Assembly (NCBI GenBank): GCA_026419785.1
Contig: JAODTK010005783.1
Location: 310,001 to 374,000, forward strand
Reading direction: 5' to 3'
Length of the DNA: 64,000 nt
DNA from: Sclerodactyla briareus
Lineage: Eukaryota; Echinodermata; Holothuroidea; Dendrochirotida; Sclerodactylidae
Position 1 is the first letter of the stretch. The number at the start of each line of letters is the position of its first letter. The translations under genes were made by a program, and so were the position numbers. Below, one piece after another: positions 24,966 through 36,300 of this stretch. The notes beneath the pieces are model-generated. The model made no database searches, was not told where the DNA came from, and saw only the letters and a program-made list of their open reading frames with translations.

Positions 24966-27900
24966 CTGTAGGGGACTTGCGCTCCTCCTCCTCCGCCGTG
25001 GTAGCAGATTGTGCCTGATCGATACGCTCGAATCGCATCGCCTGAAATTCCGATCTGGAGTTTTTTCAGCAGACATACCAGCATTTCTTACAGTGTTCCC
25101 CGAATACATCTGTTCACTATCGAAACCCCAGAATGAAGCCACTAACGTAAGCGTCTAACGTCCAAACATACAGAAATCGTAGACCTTTCAGATAATTTTA
25201 TTACCTTAGTAATTCTTGCTTTTTTCGTCAAAACATGTATTCCAATGCAGCACATGTTTTCTCCATTGGAACCACTTTTCTAATTTTGCCTAGATTTGGG
25301 TGCATTACATTCCTCGTACAGCCTCTCATTGTCGATTTGTGCAGGTAATTTCAAAGTTCATCCGATTTAATTTCTTTTGCGTTTTTTACACCCCGATACA
25401 GAATTCCACACGAGGAGCTCGTCGCCTAGCCATCTAAACTCTTCTTTCTTTGGGAAGGACCTTAAAGGTGGTCATGGATGTATATCTATTCCAAAGTAAC
25501 GCAGATACCGAAAACGTGAACGACCGTATTTGCCCCCAGTGAGCCAGTCCCAGATTTCATATAGGTTAACACACTAATCAACCCCTGAAAGCCTACTTCA
25601 CTTTAAATACCCGCGGTTATGATTTCCTCTGCCAAATACGAACGGTTAATAATATTGCGCAATCGAACGGTTCTTTTTTCTGGAATTGAAGCCAATCCTG
25701 GCGCCTACCAAAAATCATTAATATATCTTTTATACATATGTTTCCAAAGCTAATTAGTGAACTCTTGTTCAGCCAAATATTAACTAAACGACGTCCAGCT
25801 AAATATGGAACTAAACTGACATATACTTGGTACCTTTATTTCCAGCCATCATTTTTATGTACAGTTCAGCTCACTATTCTTGAAAATTCAACTATTCCAG
25901 TATTTTCTCAAGTTGTTAGTGCCCTGAAGAATCCATAAAACAATTATAAGAATCTTCAAGAATCAGGATCTCGCCAATACCGTCGATAATCTTCAAAATA
26001 TTGTTCAGTGAAAATTAAAAAGTGAATTTGAGGTCATATTGGAATATCGCCCATTCATTTTGCTCAAGAACACAAATACTTTACGCCAGCCGCTGCATTG
26101 AAAACCGGATAAACCAAATTTTGTGCAAATCTTGTCCATGACAGCCCTCTCATTCTATTGCTACTGTTTATTTCGCTTGTTTTTCAAATTCACCTACCCT
26201 AGATTTGCGTTCATCTCGTCAAACAACATAATGGGCTCCAGGAACTTGTAACTCGACCTAGTAGTCATGACCTTCATCAATTCATTATTATTGCTCAAAA
26301 TCTCTGTAAGCGAGTGCATGTTCAATGCCCTGACAGGCAATACACAAGACTGGATATCACAAATTCGGCATTGGTACCGTATCTCTTGTTTGTGACATCG
26401 AAATTAGGTTATTTGTGAGAAACCTGGGAATTTAACAAATATGCACAATGAGAATAATTTCGAACAAATGTTGGTGTCAAATGATCTCATGAGGATTGAA
26501 ATGCAGGGCCATCGCACTTACCAAAGATTTAGGATGTCTCCTTTTCGAACAAGGCAACAACGTTTTCTTTGTTTTCAAAGAATTTCCACACAATAGGTTA
26601 AAACTAATGCTCGATTGGGAATTCGATGTCAATGCTACTTAGTAGAGACACATCCCAATACTGAGGCCGCTGACTTAAAGATCATACTACCAAGAGCTTC
26701 ATGTAGTTATATAATATTTGCAGTACTTTTTTCATCACATGATTTTTATATCTGTAATTTTGTTTTTGCAACACAAATAAATTTTCCACAATTCTTACAC
26801 ATTCACTTGTCTATTTTTCTAATTTCTCCTTGCTCACACTGATTTGAGGTACCCGGGGAAGGGAACAAGTCCCACCTTGGATAGGAGACACTTTCAAAGA
26901 GCAAATATCGTTGAAAAGTTATGTTGTTTTTTTTAATCAGTCCTCTGCGTAGAACAACTCTGGTGGATACGTACATGGAAGGAGGTCCCTCACACATCTA
27001 ATCATCATCTCACTTGCAAAAATCATCAGTTTATTTCATTTAACACTCACTTGGTTTCTCTCGTTTAGCATACAGAGAAGATAGGCACCATATGGAAACC
27101 ATAGTGGCCCCTGGAGTGGGATCAGCACTCATGTGGAAGGATCAGAGATGCGAACAGCAAAATTACTTCTAAGCTACCTGGACGCCGTGCGGAGGAAATC
27201 CAAATCCAAATGAAGATTAAAGCCGTGCCAAATGCTTGTGAGGCTGGCTACATGTGGCATCAATCATGCAATCCGGTTTGCATAATTTGGGATGGCTTGT
27301 AGTCAATATTGCCCAAAGTAACTAGAGGTCACAACCCTGTGGGTCCTCCCTCATGTGCGGACATTCTACGGAACTTCCAAGCAGCACTGTAGCTATGACA
27401 AACCAGGAAAACAAGGCCTTTGACAAGGTTCCTGTGCCAAAAGAAAACAACACCACTGGACGGTGGACAAAAGGCAAAACCGTTACACCATGATTACAAA
27501 TAGGGTCTATCACTCAAACCCCCACCCCCCTCTTGTTACCATAGGGCCATCCCTACTGGCAGGAATTGATTTTAAAAAATAATACCCCTGTTACTAGGAC
27601 CAGAACAAGGTTATAAAATGAAGAGGAGTAGTAGTTCATTTTTATACCGAGTGCTGACAAATTGCCAGAGGGTACAACAGAAATAGGTTTTTGTCTCAAC
27701 TCAATATTGTGACATATTCAACTCATAAAAAGCATTAACACACACATTTATAGCACTATCCAAACAGGAGGGCATTCTCCCATGTCAATATTAGCTCTGG
27801 TATGGGAGGAAGGGGGAGAGGAAGGGAGGGAAGGGGACGCCAGCAAACAACGACCAAGAGGGTGCCACAGCACTCCTGTCAGACAGAACCTTTGCCTTGG

Positions 27901-30900
27901 GTATATGGAGTCACCCAGGCACGCTTACCAATTCCCAACTGGAGTTCTTAAGAAACGCGAAGCTAGTGGTGAACAGAGCAGAATGACCAATGACAAAATG
28001 TTTCAGATTTGTTGTCTCAAGCATAAAACCTCGGGTGGCTTAACACCGCCTTCGAACCAGCACTTGGGGCACTCAACTGTTTGCACTATAAGCCTACTCT
28101 GCATTACCTTATACAGAGCGTTACCAACAATGGCAGTCAGTCCCATGTGTGTATCTTCTTCATGGGCCTAGTTCTCTTGTTTAAGTGACTGCAAAACTGC
28201 AAGAGATAGCAAAAAAAAAATCAGTCTTGACTAATTTAAAACCTTTGGGTTCAGTTAGCCAAGCTCACCGCTACCAGAGGTGGGACAATGGTTACTCCCA
28301 TTTCTTATGCCGATCACATGACACTGCCCTGTGATATTGAATCCAAATAGAGGAGGGAAAAACTTTTGGCAGGTGGACTGCACAAAGTTTGTGGCCACTT
28401 CAAATATCCTCTGGATTAAAACAGCAGCTAACAAAATCATTACCATATCAATAAATCACATGACACCGCCCTGTGACTAAGGGAATACGGGAGGGAAAGT
28501 TGAAATATTTTGCAAACAACCCATTACTGGAACTGGAGTGTCATGAAGCGGCTTTTAGTTACACACAGAGGAGATATTTTATTGAATAAACCTGTCCGCC
28601 ACTGCAGAGAATCATAAAACAAACAATGAGGTGAATAAAACAGGGGGAAATGATCAACAAACAGGGGCTCTCGAAACAAGGAAGTGATTATGACCCCTGG
28701 ATGTCCAGGCAGAGCAGAGCAGAAACTAACATTTTAACAGCCTAGCTTAACTGGACGAGTTTAGAATTTAGTAGAATATACGGGAGTGAAGTTGATCTTT
28801 GAAGACTTTATTTTTAGTCTTTCCACCCAATGTAATCAAAAACTAATGTATAAACTGTCAAATGGAAGGTCACTGAAGGGTTCATATCGTTCCCATCATG
28901 GAAAAGTATTATAAAAAAATACATTCCAGCAGGAAAAAATACACTTCCTAATTTGATATACATGTGAAAATGCATTTTTGAAATGACAAAAAGTGGGCAT
29001 GTGAAATGTTGATGAAAATTTGAAAATGACATTTCAAAAGGCTCCACATAATATCTCTGAATGCATGACTTTCTGATAATTGTTATTTCCCTAATTTTCA
29101 TGCCTTTTTGGAGTTTTTTCCTGACCGCAAGCATCTTTATGGTCATGCAATCATGTAACCACTATATTATTGAAATGGAATGAGTGAAAAAGATCAGGTG
29201 GGTGAATCCCAAGTAGTCCATAAACAGCTGCAACGTGTGGAAATATATACCACATATGTATCTGTGGACCAAAATAATATCCGAATCAAAATCCACTGAA
29301 TCTGCTACATCTTCATATGAAGCTTTACACTTTCCATTATAACCTTGTAATGATGACCAGTGGCATTGCTGGTAATATACCAACCATCCAACGTCCAAAA
29401 ATGGAAATATGGGGTTGTGATGACTAAAAATGTGGATTTTGACACTAATTTGACTGCATCTTTCTGGAACCAATATGCATAAATATATCAAGAAACATTT
29501 GCATCCTGGTGTCCCAGTCCTGATATGTAACAGGTGGTGCCCACATCCCTCTTCCCAGTGTGAGGGCACTGTATATTTCCCCTACTATTGTGGCCCAGGG
29601 CAGCATCACAGATACAATGGTAGCAGGCAAGGCTTGGTAGATCTCACCAAGCGTCAATAATTACGTAGTTCTTCGAACACATTTTCTTTTATGATAGCCA
29701 GTAGAATAACAGGTTCAAACCACCTTCAAACTACCCCATATCACAAATTATTGCAAATCAGACAGTATATGGCTGCCGCCTACCACTGTTGGCACCCATC
29801 CAATGTTCCATATATGTGGGTTCATTTTATATACCCATCATAAAGGGTGTCACGCCATGGTTACTATGCGATGTGGTGTGGCTCATCATTGGCCAGTAAA
29901 GTATGCACTGAGTTTATCTGTCAAAGATGACTGAGGTGAGGAATCAAATACCCTTGAACAGCAGTGGGACTCTTGAATAGGTGCCAATAAAATTGTAACA
30001 CACACCAGCGAAACGGCCTGGAGAATTACACAGCGGCCAAGAAGAATAGGTGGGCGAGTTAAAAAGGAGGGGGGATAGTAGGAAGAGGAGAGTAGGGGGG
30101 GGGGAATGCAATAATGCATAAACAAAAAATGGTTTTAATATTATGTTCAATTATGCATGAAGCGGAATTAAAATAACTTGTACATCCCCAACAAAACCAA
30201 GTGTGGCACTGGGCATCAAGGCGAGAGGATAGGACAGGCCCTAAAAAACATAAGGGAAGCATACACAGTCTCTCTTTATTGTACATCCTCTCAACCCTAA
30301 AATTAGCAGTTGGTGTGAATCTTATCAAACCTGCTTGCAGGAATGTGATGTGTAAGGGTTTATGATGTTGTAAAATCACCAGATGTGTAGGTAGAAACAT
30401 GCAACCACACCTGTGTTTTGTGACAGAGTTAACAACAGCGACGGCACCTCTCAACAACTGTTAACTTCGAAGTGAAATAAATATTGGATTTGCCTGGCTC
30501 AATAAGGTTTAATTGACACACATCAGCCAATGTGTAATACAGTGTCTCCATAAATAGGATACAATTTTGTCCCATCAGGTCCCAGCCCCCGAAGGCATAT
30601 AGCTGAGGCAAAAAGTACGTATTGATCCCGCAACCCTTCAACTAAGTGTACCACTCATTAGCCGCAATAATGAGCCGCCTGGTATGAGGCTGGTAATTTT
30701 CATTGTATCAAGCCTGGTATAGCTGGTATGTTTCAATGTGTAACTAAACAGTCATCAAGCGATTATCAATCTTTGAGGCAGGACTACATGTTACTATGAT
30801 AAACAAAGGTCTAAGAATAAATGATCATAGAAATCTGAGGATTCATCATTCAAATGTGCACCGTCCTCATCCAATTGGGTTCACCTATTAGGCTTCATAG

Positions 30901-32040
30901 GTCTATTATCAAGGCAGCGCCTTCTCACAGACATTGTAATCTATAATCCCCCTTGTATTGTAACGCCGATGAAGACTCTCCTGCCCACCCAGGGTGCATG
31001 TCCCTCCCTGAACGCCAACACAGTTTGTTACGTCTGTTACCTACCATCACTACACATTTTACACATTCGAGAGACTGGCGTGGTCTGTCAGCACGGTAGT
31101 CTACCAACTAAGCTAATCCCACTACAACATCAAATCCTGCAGTTCATTTAAAGATCTCGGCTCATCCCAACATCTAATCATAATCAGGCTGCCAACATCA
31201 TAATTCACCTAGCACTAGGTGCCGATGACATGGGTTCTGTGTGCTTTGAGGTAATGTAGTCCAGAGCTGTTTAGCTCCTGAGGAGGTGGGGTTGATTACC
31301 CTAGCAGTAGCCACAGCTATTCTCCAGTCATGTTGGCGGGGGGGGGGGGAAGGGTTTCCACTGACCAATCTGTTGCATTAATTTATGAAAGTCCACAGAT
31401 CATGTGCTGATTCCTATGAATCCATATCAATTACACAACAATACTATATAAGTCATAACCTACAAATCGCCATTAAGCACAAGGTAGACTCAAGTCTCAG
31501 AAATGGGATTGGGGTGTTGGGGATCTGAATTCTAATGCATATCAAAAACATTTTCAAAAACATATCACTTGACATTTTGACATTCTGAAATCTGCATAGA
31601 TGTCTAAAAAAAGAGGTAAAATAACAGTTATAGTGATACTATCCTTCACAGCGTATAACATTAAAACAGCCCACATAAGAAAGTTATACATTACGTTTAC
31701 TAACCAGAATTACCACTTTGTAAGCGCTAAACTTTTACTCACATGGTCTTCCTATCCTGGAATACTATCAGTCATGCAACACATATTCAGTTATTTCTAG
31801 CATGGGCCCTCTCAACCAGGACCCAACATATTTAGAATCACAATGTTTGACATAGACTAGCATGCATGCAATCACACGCAACCCAACCCCCCCCCTTCAT
31901 CCCTCCCTCCCCCAAGCATAACTAACAATAATCATGTGGTTTAACTCTTGCAGTCATCTGCTTGGCATACTCTCACAGCTTTGCTCTGGTCCTCTGATTA
32001 CGTCCACACCAATGCCAATAGATTAGCACTAGATTAACCA
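24966..32040. other. Downstream flank of AP3B, no gene recognised
   Basis: CpG falls sharply from about 26.5 kb rightwards. Several minus-strand AATAAA signals (plus tttatt, for example near 27034 and 30275) could end long AP3B transcripts. A minus-strand frame at 29162-29569 (135 codons) has no family match. A degenerate SINE head lies at 31050. Confidence 0.5.
31050..31125 (-). mobile_element. tRNA-derived SINE head, degenerate
   Basis: On the minus strand gggattagcttagttggtag contains a perfect A box (TAGCTTAGTTGG, 31104-31115). A partial B box (ctctcgaatg) follows at the right distance. Confidence 0.5.
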
Positions 32041-32463
32041 ATTTTGAGGACTCTCTTGATATCCTCCCCCCCCCCCCCCCGCTCTCCTTGTTGCTATTCT
32101 GTTCCATCCAACATAATGAAGTCATCCCCAGACAGGCATCAACTGCTCAGGACTCTCTTGATGCCCATCCCCCCCCCCCCCCCACCCCCCCCCCCCAAGT
32201 CTCCCCAGACCGGCATCAACTGCTCAGGACTCTCTTGATGCCCATCCCCCCCCCCCCCCCCCCCCCCCGGCTCTCCTTGTTGCTATTCTGTTCCATCCAA
32301 CATAATGAAGTCATCCCCAGACAGGCATCAACTGCTCAGGACTCTCTTGATATCCTCCCCCCCCCCCCTCCCCCCCCCCTCCCCCCCTTGCTGTTAATCT
32401 GTTCCATCCAACATAATGAAGTCATCCCCAGACAGGCATCAACTGCTTAGGACTCTCTTGATA

Positions 32464-32536
<73 letters not shown>

Positions 32537-32726
32537 CTCTCCTTGTTGCTATTCTGTTCCATCCAACATAATGAAGTCATCCCCAGACAGGCATCACTGC
32601 TCAGGACTCTCTTGAGTCCCATCCCCTCCGCCCCCCCCCCCACTCTCCTTGTTGCTATTCTGTTCCATCCAACATATGAATTCATCCCAGCCAGGCATCA
32701 ACTGCTCCTGACTCTCTTGATGCCCA

Positions 32727-32759
<33 letters not shown>

Positions 32760-32820
32760 CTGCCTTGTTGCTATCTGTTTTCCCTCCAACATAATGAAGT
32801 CATCCCCAGCCAGGCATCAA
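32041..32820. repeat. ~100-bp tandem array with poly-C tracts at AP3B 3' end
   Basis: About eight copies of a unit containing tgttccatccaacataatga, agtcatccccagacaggcat and caactgctcaggactctctt are separated by C homopolymers. The longest runs from 32465 to 32535 with a single T at 32502. The marker 'ctgctcaggactctcttgat' recurs near 32046, 32143, 32220, 32331, 32442, 32597, 32701 and 32821. The last copy is the end of the AP3B coding exon itself, so the array repeats the final codons, the stop region and the proximal 3' UTR. In the mRNA sense it would carry long G runs. Confidence 0.95.
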
Positions 32821-33004
32821 CTGCTCGGACTCCTCTGATATCCTGTCAACATGCTCCCGCTCACCATCTCTCCGCAGTTGACAGTTATCTTTGATTTGGC
32901 GCCCTCTGTCCCGTTCTGCTGATATCAGTACCACACTCCCAGAGGATATGGTCCTCCCTGGAACCGCTGCACTTTCTGGCTTGGGTCCCCGCTGACTGTA
33001 CAAC
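32800..33004 (-). CDS. AP3B1: AP-3 beta last coding exon (frame-broken)
   Basis: This is the end of the appendage. Starting after a modest acceptor (ccttgtaacag, about 33005), one frame reads CTVSGDPSQKVQRFQG. It shifts to RTISSGSVVLIS, and then to QNGTEGAKSKITVNCGEMVS, GSMLTG. These pieces match the AP-3 beta C-terminus (…G.D...R...RT..SGS..L......G......VN.E..V.GSML) in order, but at least two single-base breaks separate them (near 32957 and 32920). Depending on a third ambiguity near 32835, the stop is the TGA at 32817-32819 or the one at 32800-32802. The 3' end overlaps the last copy of a downstream tandem array. Confidence 0.8.
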
Positions 33005-33164
33005 CTGTTACAAGGCCTAGGATTGGCAAATCAGTCAATATTTTTGCCTTCCGAAACCCAATCCTGGGTAAACCATATCAACAAAATGTCATTCTGTAAA
33101 AAAAATACTCCAGAAAAACTAATTTTTTGAATCGCGTAATGACGATTCACAAATTGCATATTTC

Positions 33165-33336
33165 ACGCGAAAATTGAAAACCCTAGGGTCAACGTGCTAT
33201 AGTTTGAGAGGGTCAACGCTGACGTCAATGGGTAGAGTCGCCGGCAGCAAGAACGCCGCGCGGCGCGCGCAATCAGGTACACACGTAGGCCGTATAACAA
33301 TGGAGAAGTGTATAATGGACGATCTTAACATTTTAG
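33165..33336 (+). promoter_or_regulatory. Small CpG island with CRE site and possible first exon
   Basis: ccgccgcgcggcgcgcgc-like sequence (33250-33270) lies in otherwise CpG-poor surroundings, with a perfect cAMP-response palindrome tgacgtca at 33220-33227. Thirty bases after the GC core, an ATG at 33300 starts MEKCIMDDLNIL, which ends at a plausible donor, TTTTAG|GTATGC (33336/33337). Together these look like a plus-strand promoter with a first coding exon, nested in the last large AP3B intron. No downstream exon has been tied to it. Confidence 0.35.
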
Positions 33337-36300
33337 GTATGCCTTAAGCAACACCGCTTGCAAGACAAATGCCACTATTTTGACTGAAAAGAAATTCCTG
33401 GATTTTAAAGGAAATCAAAATGGCTCAGAAAAGTGAACTAATCTGCTGTTTGCTTGATTCGAACGCTATTTTCGTATTGCACGAACAAACAGATGCTACG
33501 AGTGGTTGTTCCGGCTGCCTGATCAGCTGATTGCCGTGCCAGTGGTCAAACACCGAAGCCAATTAAGGCCCTTATCGTGTTTGGCAAAAACCCCCTTCAC
33601 CCTAGGCCTAGTCGATTGGCCTCGCCAGAGCCATGTATCCAAAAACGCTCATGGATCTATGGAATTTGTGGGTCAAATATTTTCCAATTCCTGTATGCAT
33701 GCTATACTGTTTTTAAATTCATTTAACGAAGTGGTGTTGTGACCGATCATCCATCCCCCACAGTCAGGGTAGTCAGTTGTGTGGGCTGCTCCAAATTTAA
33801 CCGTAGTGTGCAAAATTTAATAACCAGGCTGCATTAAGTTGCTGGTAGGCTATTTTAGTAGCCTATCCCTACCATCCAACCAAAAATGTAGACAACATTT
33901 AATACTGGAATGGCCGTAATCACCATAAATATGCAATTTCCGAACCTGTCACGTACAGTTAGGTCTACATTAAAGAAAAGAAAAAAAAAACCTGTGCTGA
34001 ATTGACCTGAACTGGCCGGCCTTTTCCGGCCTTCCTGGCATATTAGCCAGCTGGTAGCTCATGTATTATCGACCCCCAACGTAAGCCGCAGTGTGAATAA
34101 CTAAACTTTCTGTGATGGCAGGGGTATGATCTGGATATCCCCCCGTTCGCAGACTACTAGAATATTGAACTAATAACTTCCTGAAAGCGAAATGAAGTGA
34201 TGAAATCTCCTACAACAAAGAAACTGTATCAAAATAGTTGAATACGAGCACGAGATGTCGTGGAATCCATTGCGACATGATTTTATGAGCTTATACTGTG
34301 AAATTTATATATGGATTCTGCGCTTGGGAATAACGATAATGGACCTGAATGAACTTCCATATTTATCATTGAGGAAACATAATCATTTCCCAAATAACCA
34401 CCATATTTTCGGCTTCGGCGAGTAGTTATGTTAGGTCCTAATTATTGCCGTAACAATATAGGCTAGGAACAATAAGTTGTGGCCTATGGTCAATCCATAC
34501 TTTCCTTTCTTGTGGACAAAGTAATAAAAGCATCTAAAAATGTGAAATTGCTCAGAACTGGTAATCATGTGCCTTTACAGTTACTTGGCAGTATCTTTTT
34601 GAATTGAAGCTACAAAATCACCTACTACAAACTTCGTTCAATTGCCGCCCGTTACTACCTTTTCACATGAGAAGTTATTCTAACACCACCACCATCCCTC
34701 GTTTAGTGTAGTGGTAGCATCTTGTTTTCTTCCGTTGCAGAGGGCAGGGGTTCGGATCCCGAAGTCGCCCATTCCATTTTTCTTTTTCCTGGGGCTTATT
34801 TGTAGGCCTATTTCTTAATTGATGATTTAATTTTGTTCATATTTTTCGGAAAGTTTGGACTTTGATCGAGGTTTTACTGACAGGTTTTTATTTAGGTCTG
34901 ACGTTTACGCCCCGCCCTAGATTAAGGTCGATTTTATATGGCCTAACGTTGTTGTAAACTTGATTGTAGCGAACATGCCTGTACCTGTTTATATATGTTG
35001 ATCACACTGAGTTTTCTGCATTTCGCACGGCCACCAACACCTTCATTAGGTCAATTTAGGAAATTACACATGTCCACATGGAATTAAAAGCTGAAGGAGC
35101 CTAAACACAGTATTTATGAAGAAATTTATTTGCAGTGAAGGTAAAAACGGTAGAACTTGTTGTTTGGCAGGCCTCTCGTGTAGTCTACTTCTCACTGATG
35201 AGAAACGGAGCGACTGCAATGACTTAGTTGATGTGCACATAGGCCTATCTTGCAATATTCCACGATATCCCCAAAATGTATTAAATGTACAAAAAATAAT
35301 AATCAGATTCTGTATAACCTTAATACCTTATGTTTCATGTTAACTATAAGCTCTGTATGCCCTACGATACTAATAGGCGAGTAACGTTATGTCATTCATT
35401 AGAAGGCGGACGACGAACTCACCACCCAGGACCCTACTGATAGATGTGTTCATGTTTTTCAACAGGGATATGCTGATACTTCTGGTTTCGACCCTTGCTA
35501 ATATTTAGCTCTGGATAGGCATAGAAAATCGATTCACGGCACAATTTATCACACTCACATGTCATTTTCTGTGGTGCATCTACGATTAAGCAGCGTTTCC
35601 CTGTCCTCCTGGCCTCGGTTGCAAGCATTGATCTTTGTCGGCGTCATATAGTGCCGCGTACGTGTTTGATCACTGGAGGTCGTTTGCGTGTCTACCACTG
35701 ACTGTCCAACGTTACCTAGGCCCGCCCCCCCCGTTTTTTGCCGTTTTTGTTCAAAGCAAAATTCTCGCTCCTAATTCCCAATTTGCTTTCGCCTTTTCTT
35801 TCTTCTCAACGATGGAAGAAGATATACCAAAAAGTCAAAGTGTGGTTAGAGGGCATGATGGAACGTTCCTTCCTTCACATCCAAATTAGGGCAAAATTGG
35901 TTGGTCCAATAAGTATGCCCCTGATGCCTTCCCCCAGAAAAGTTGATCTATAGATCAAACCGCACTACAGAATAAACCTGATCCTGACTTTTCTTCCTGG
36001 TACATTTGTGACAAGGAAGTACTTGACCTGCTCTGAACTGTTTTCTAAAAGACCTATAACATTATGGTTGTTATCATAACCATTACCTGTTTAACCTCAT
36101 ATACATTCAAAGTTTAGAAGTAAAGGGAATGAGACTTGTAACCATAGAAATCTGCCATTCTGCTATTCACCCATTTGGTTAACTATCTGATTGTTACATC
36201 CAACCCCTTGTGAATTGTTTGGCACGCTACCCTGTATGTTGGCCACCTGTCCATGGCTGCAGCTATGCTTTGGGGTCATCTTGGCTGCGTATCTGGACCT

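Noticed and set aside
29162-29569. 135-codon minus-strand frame, considered as a hidden exon
   Set aside because: No family resemblance, no convincing splice sites, and an overlapping alternative frame of similar quality.
32088-32685. Proline- and glycine-rich frames through the poly-C array
   Set aside because: They are homopolymer-driven, and the array is 3' flank of AP3B on the opposite strand.
35434-35628. Cys-containing minus-strand frame (MTCECDKLC…), considered as a DEG/ENaC-type exon
   Set aside because: Only a C-x-C spacing is shared. No other channel motif and the frame crosses a possible donor (CAT|GTGAGTG).
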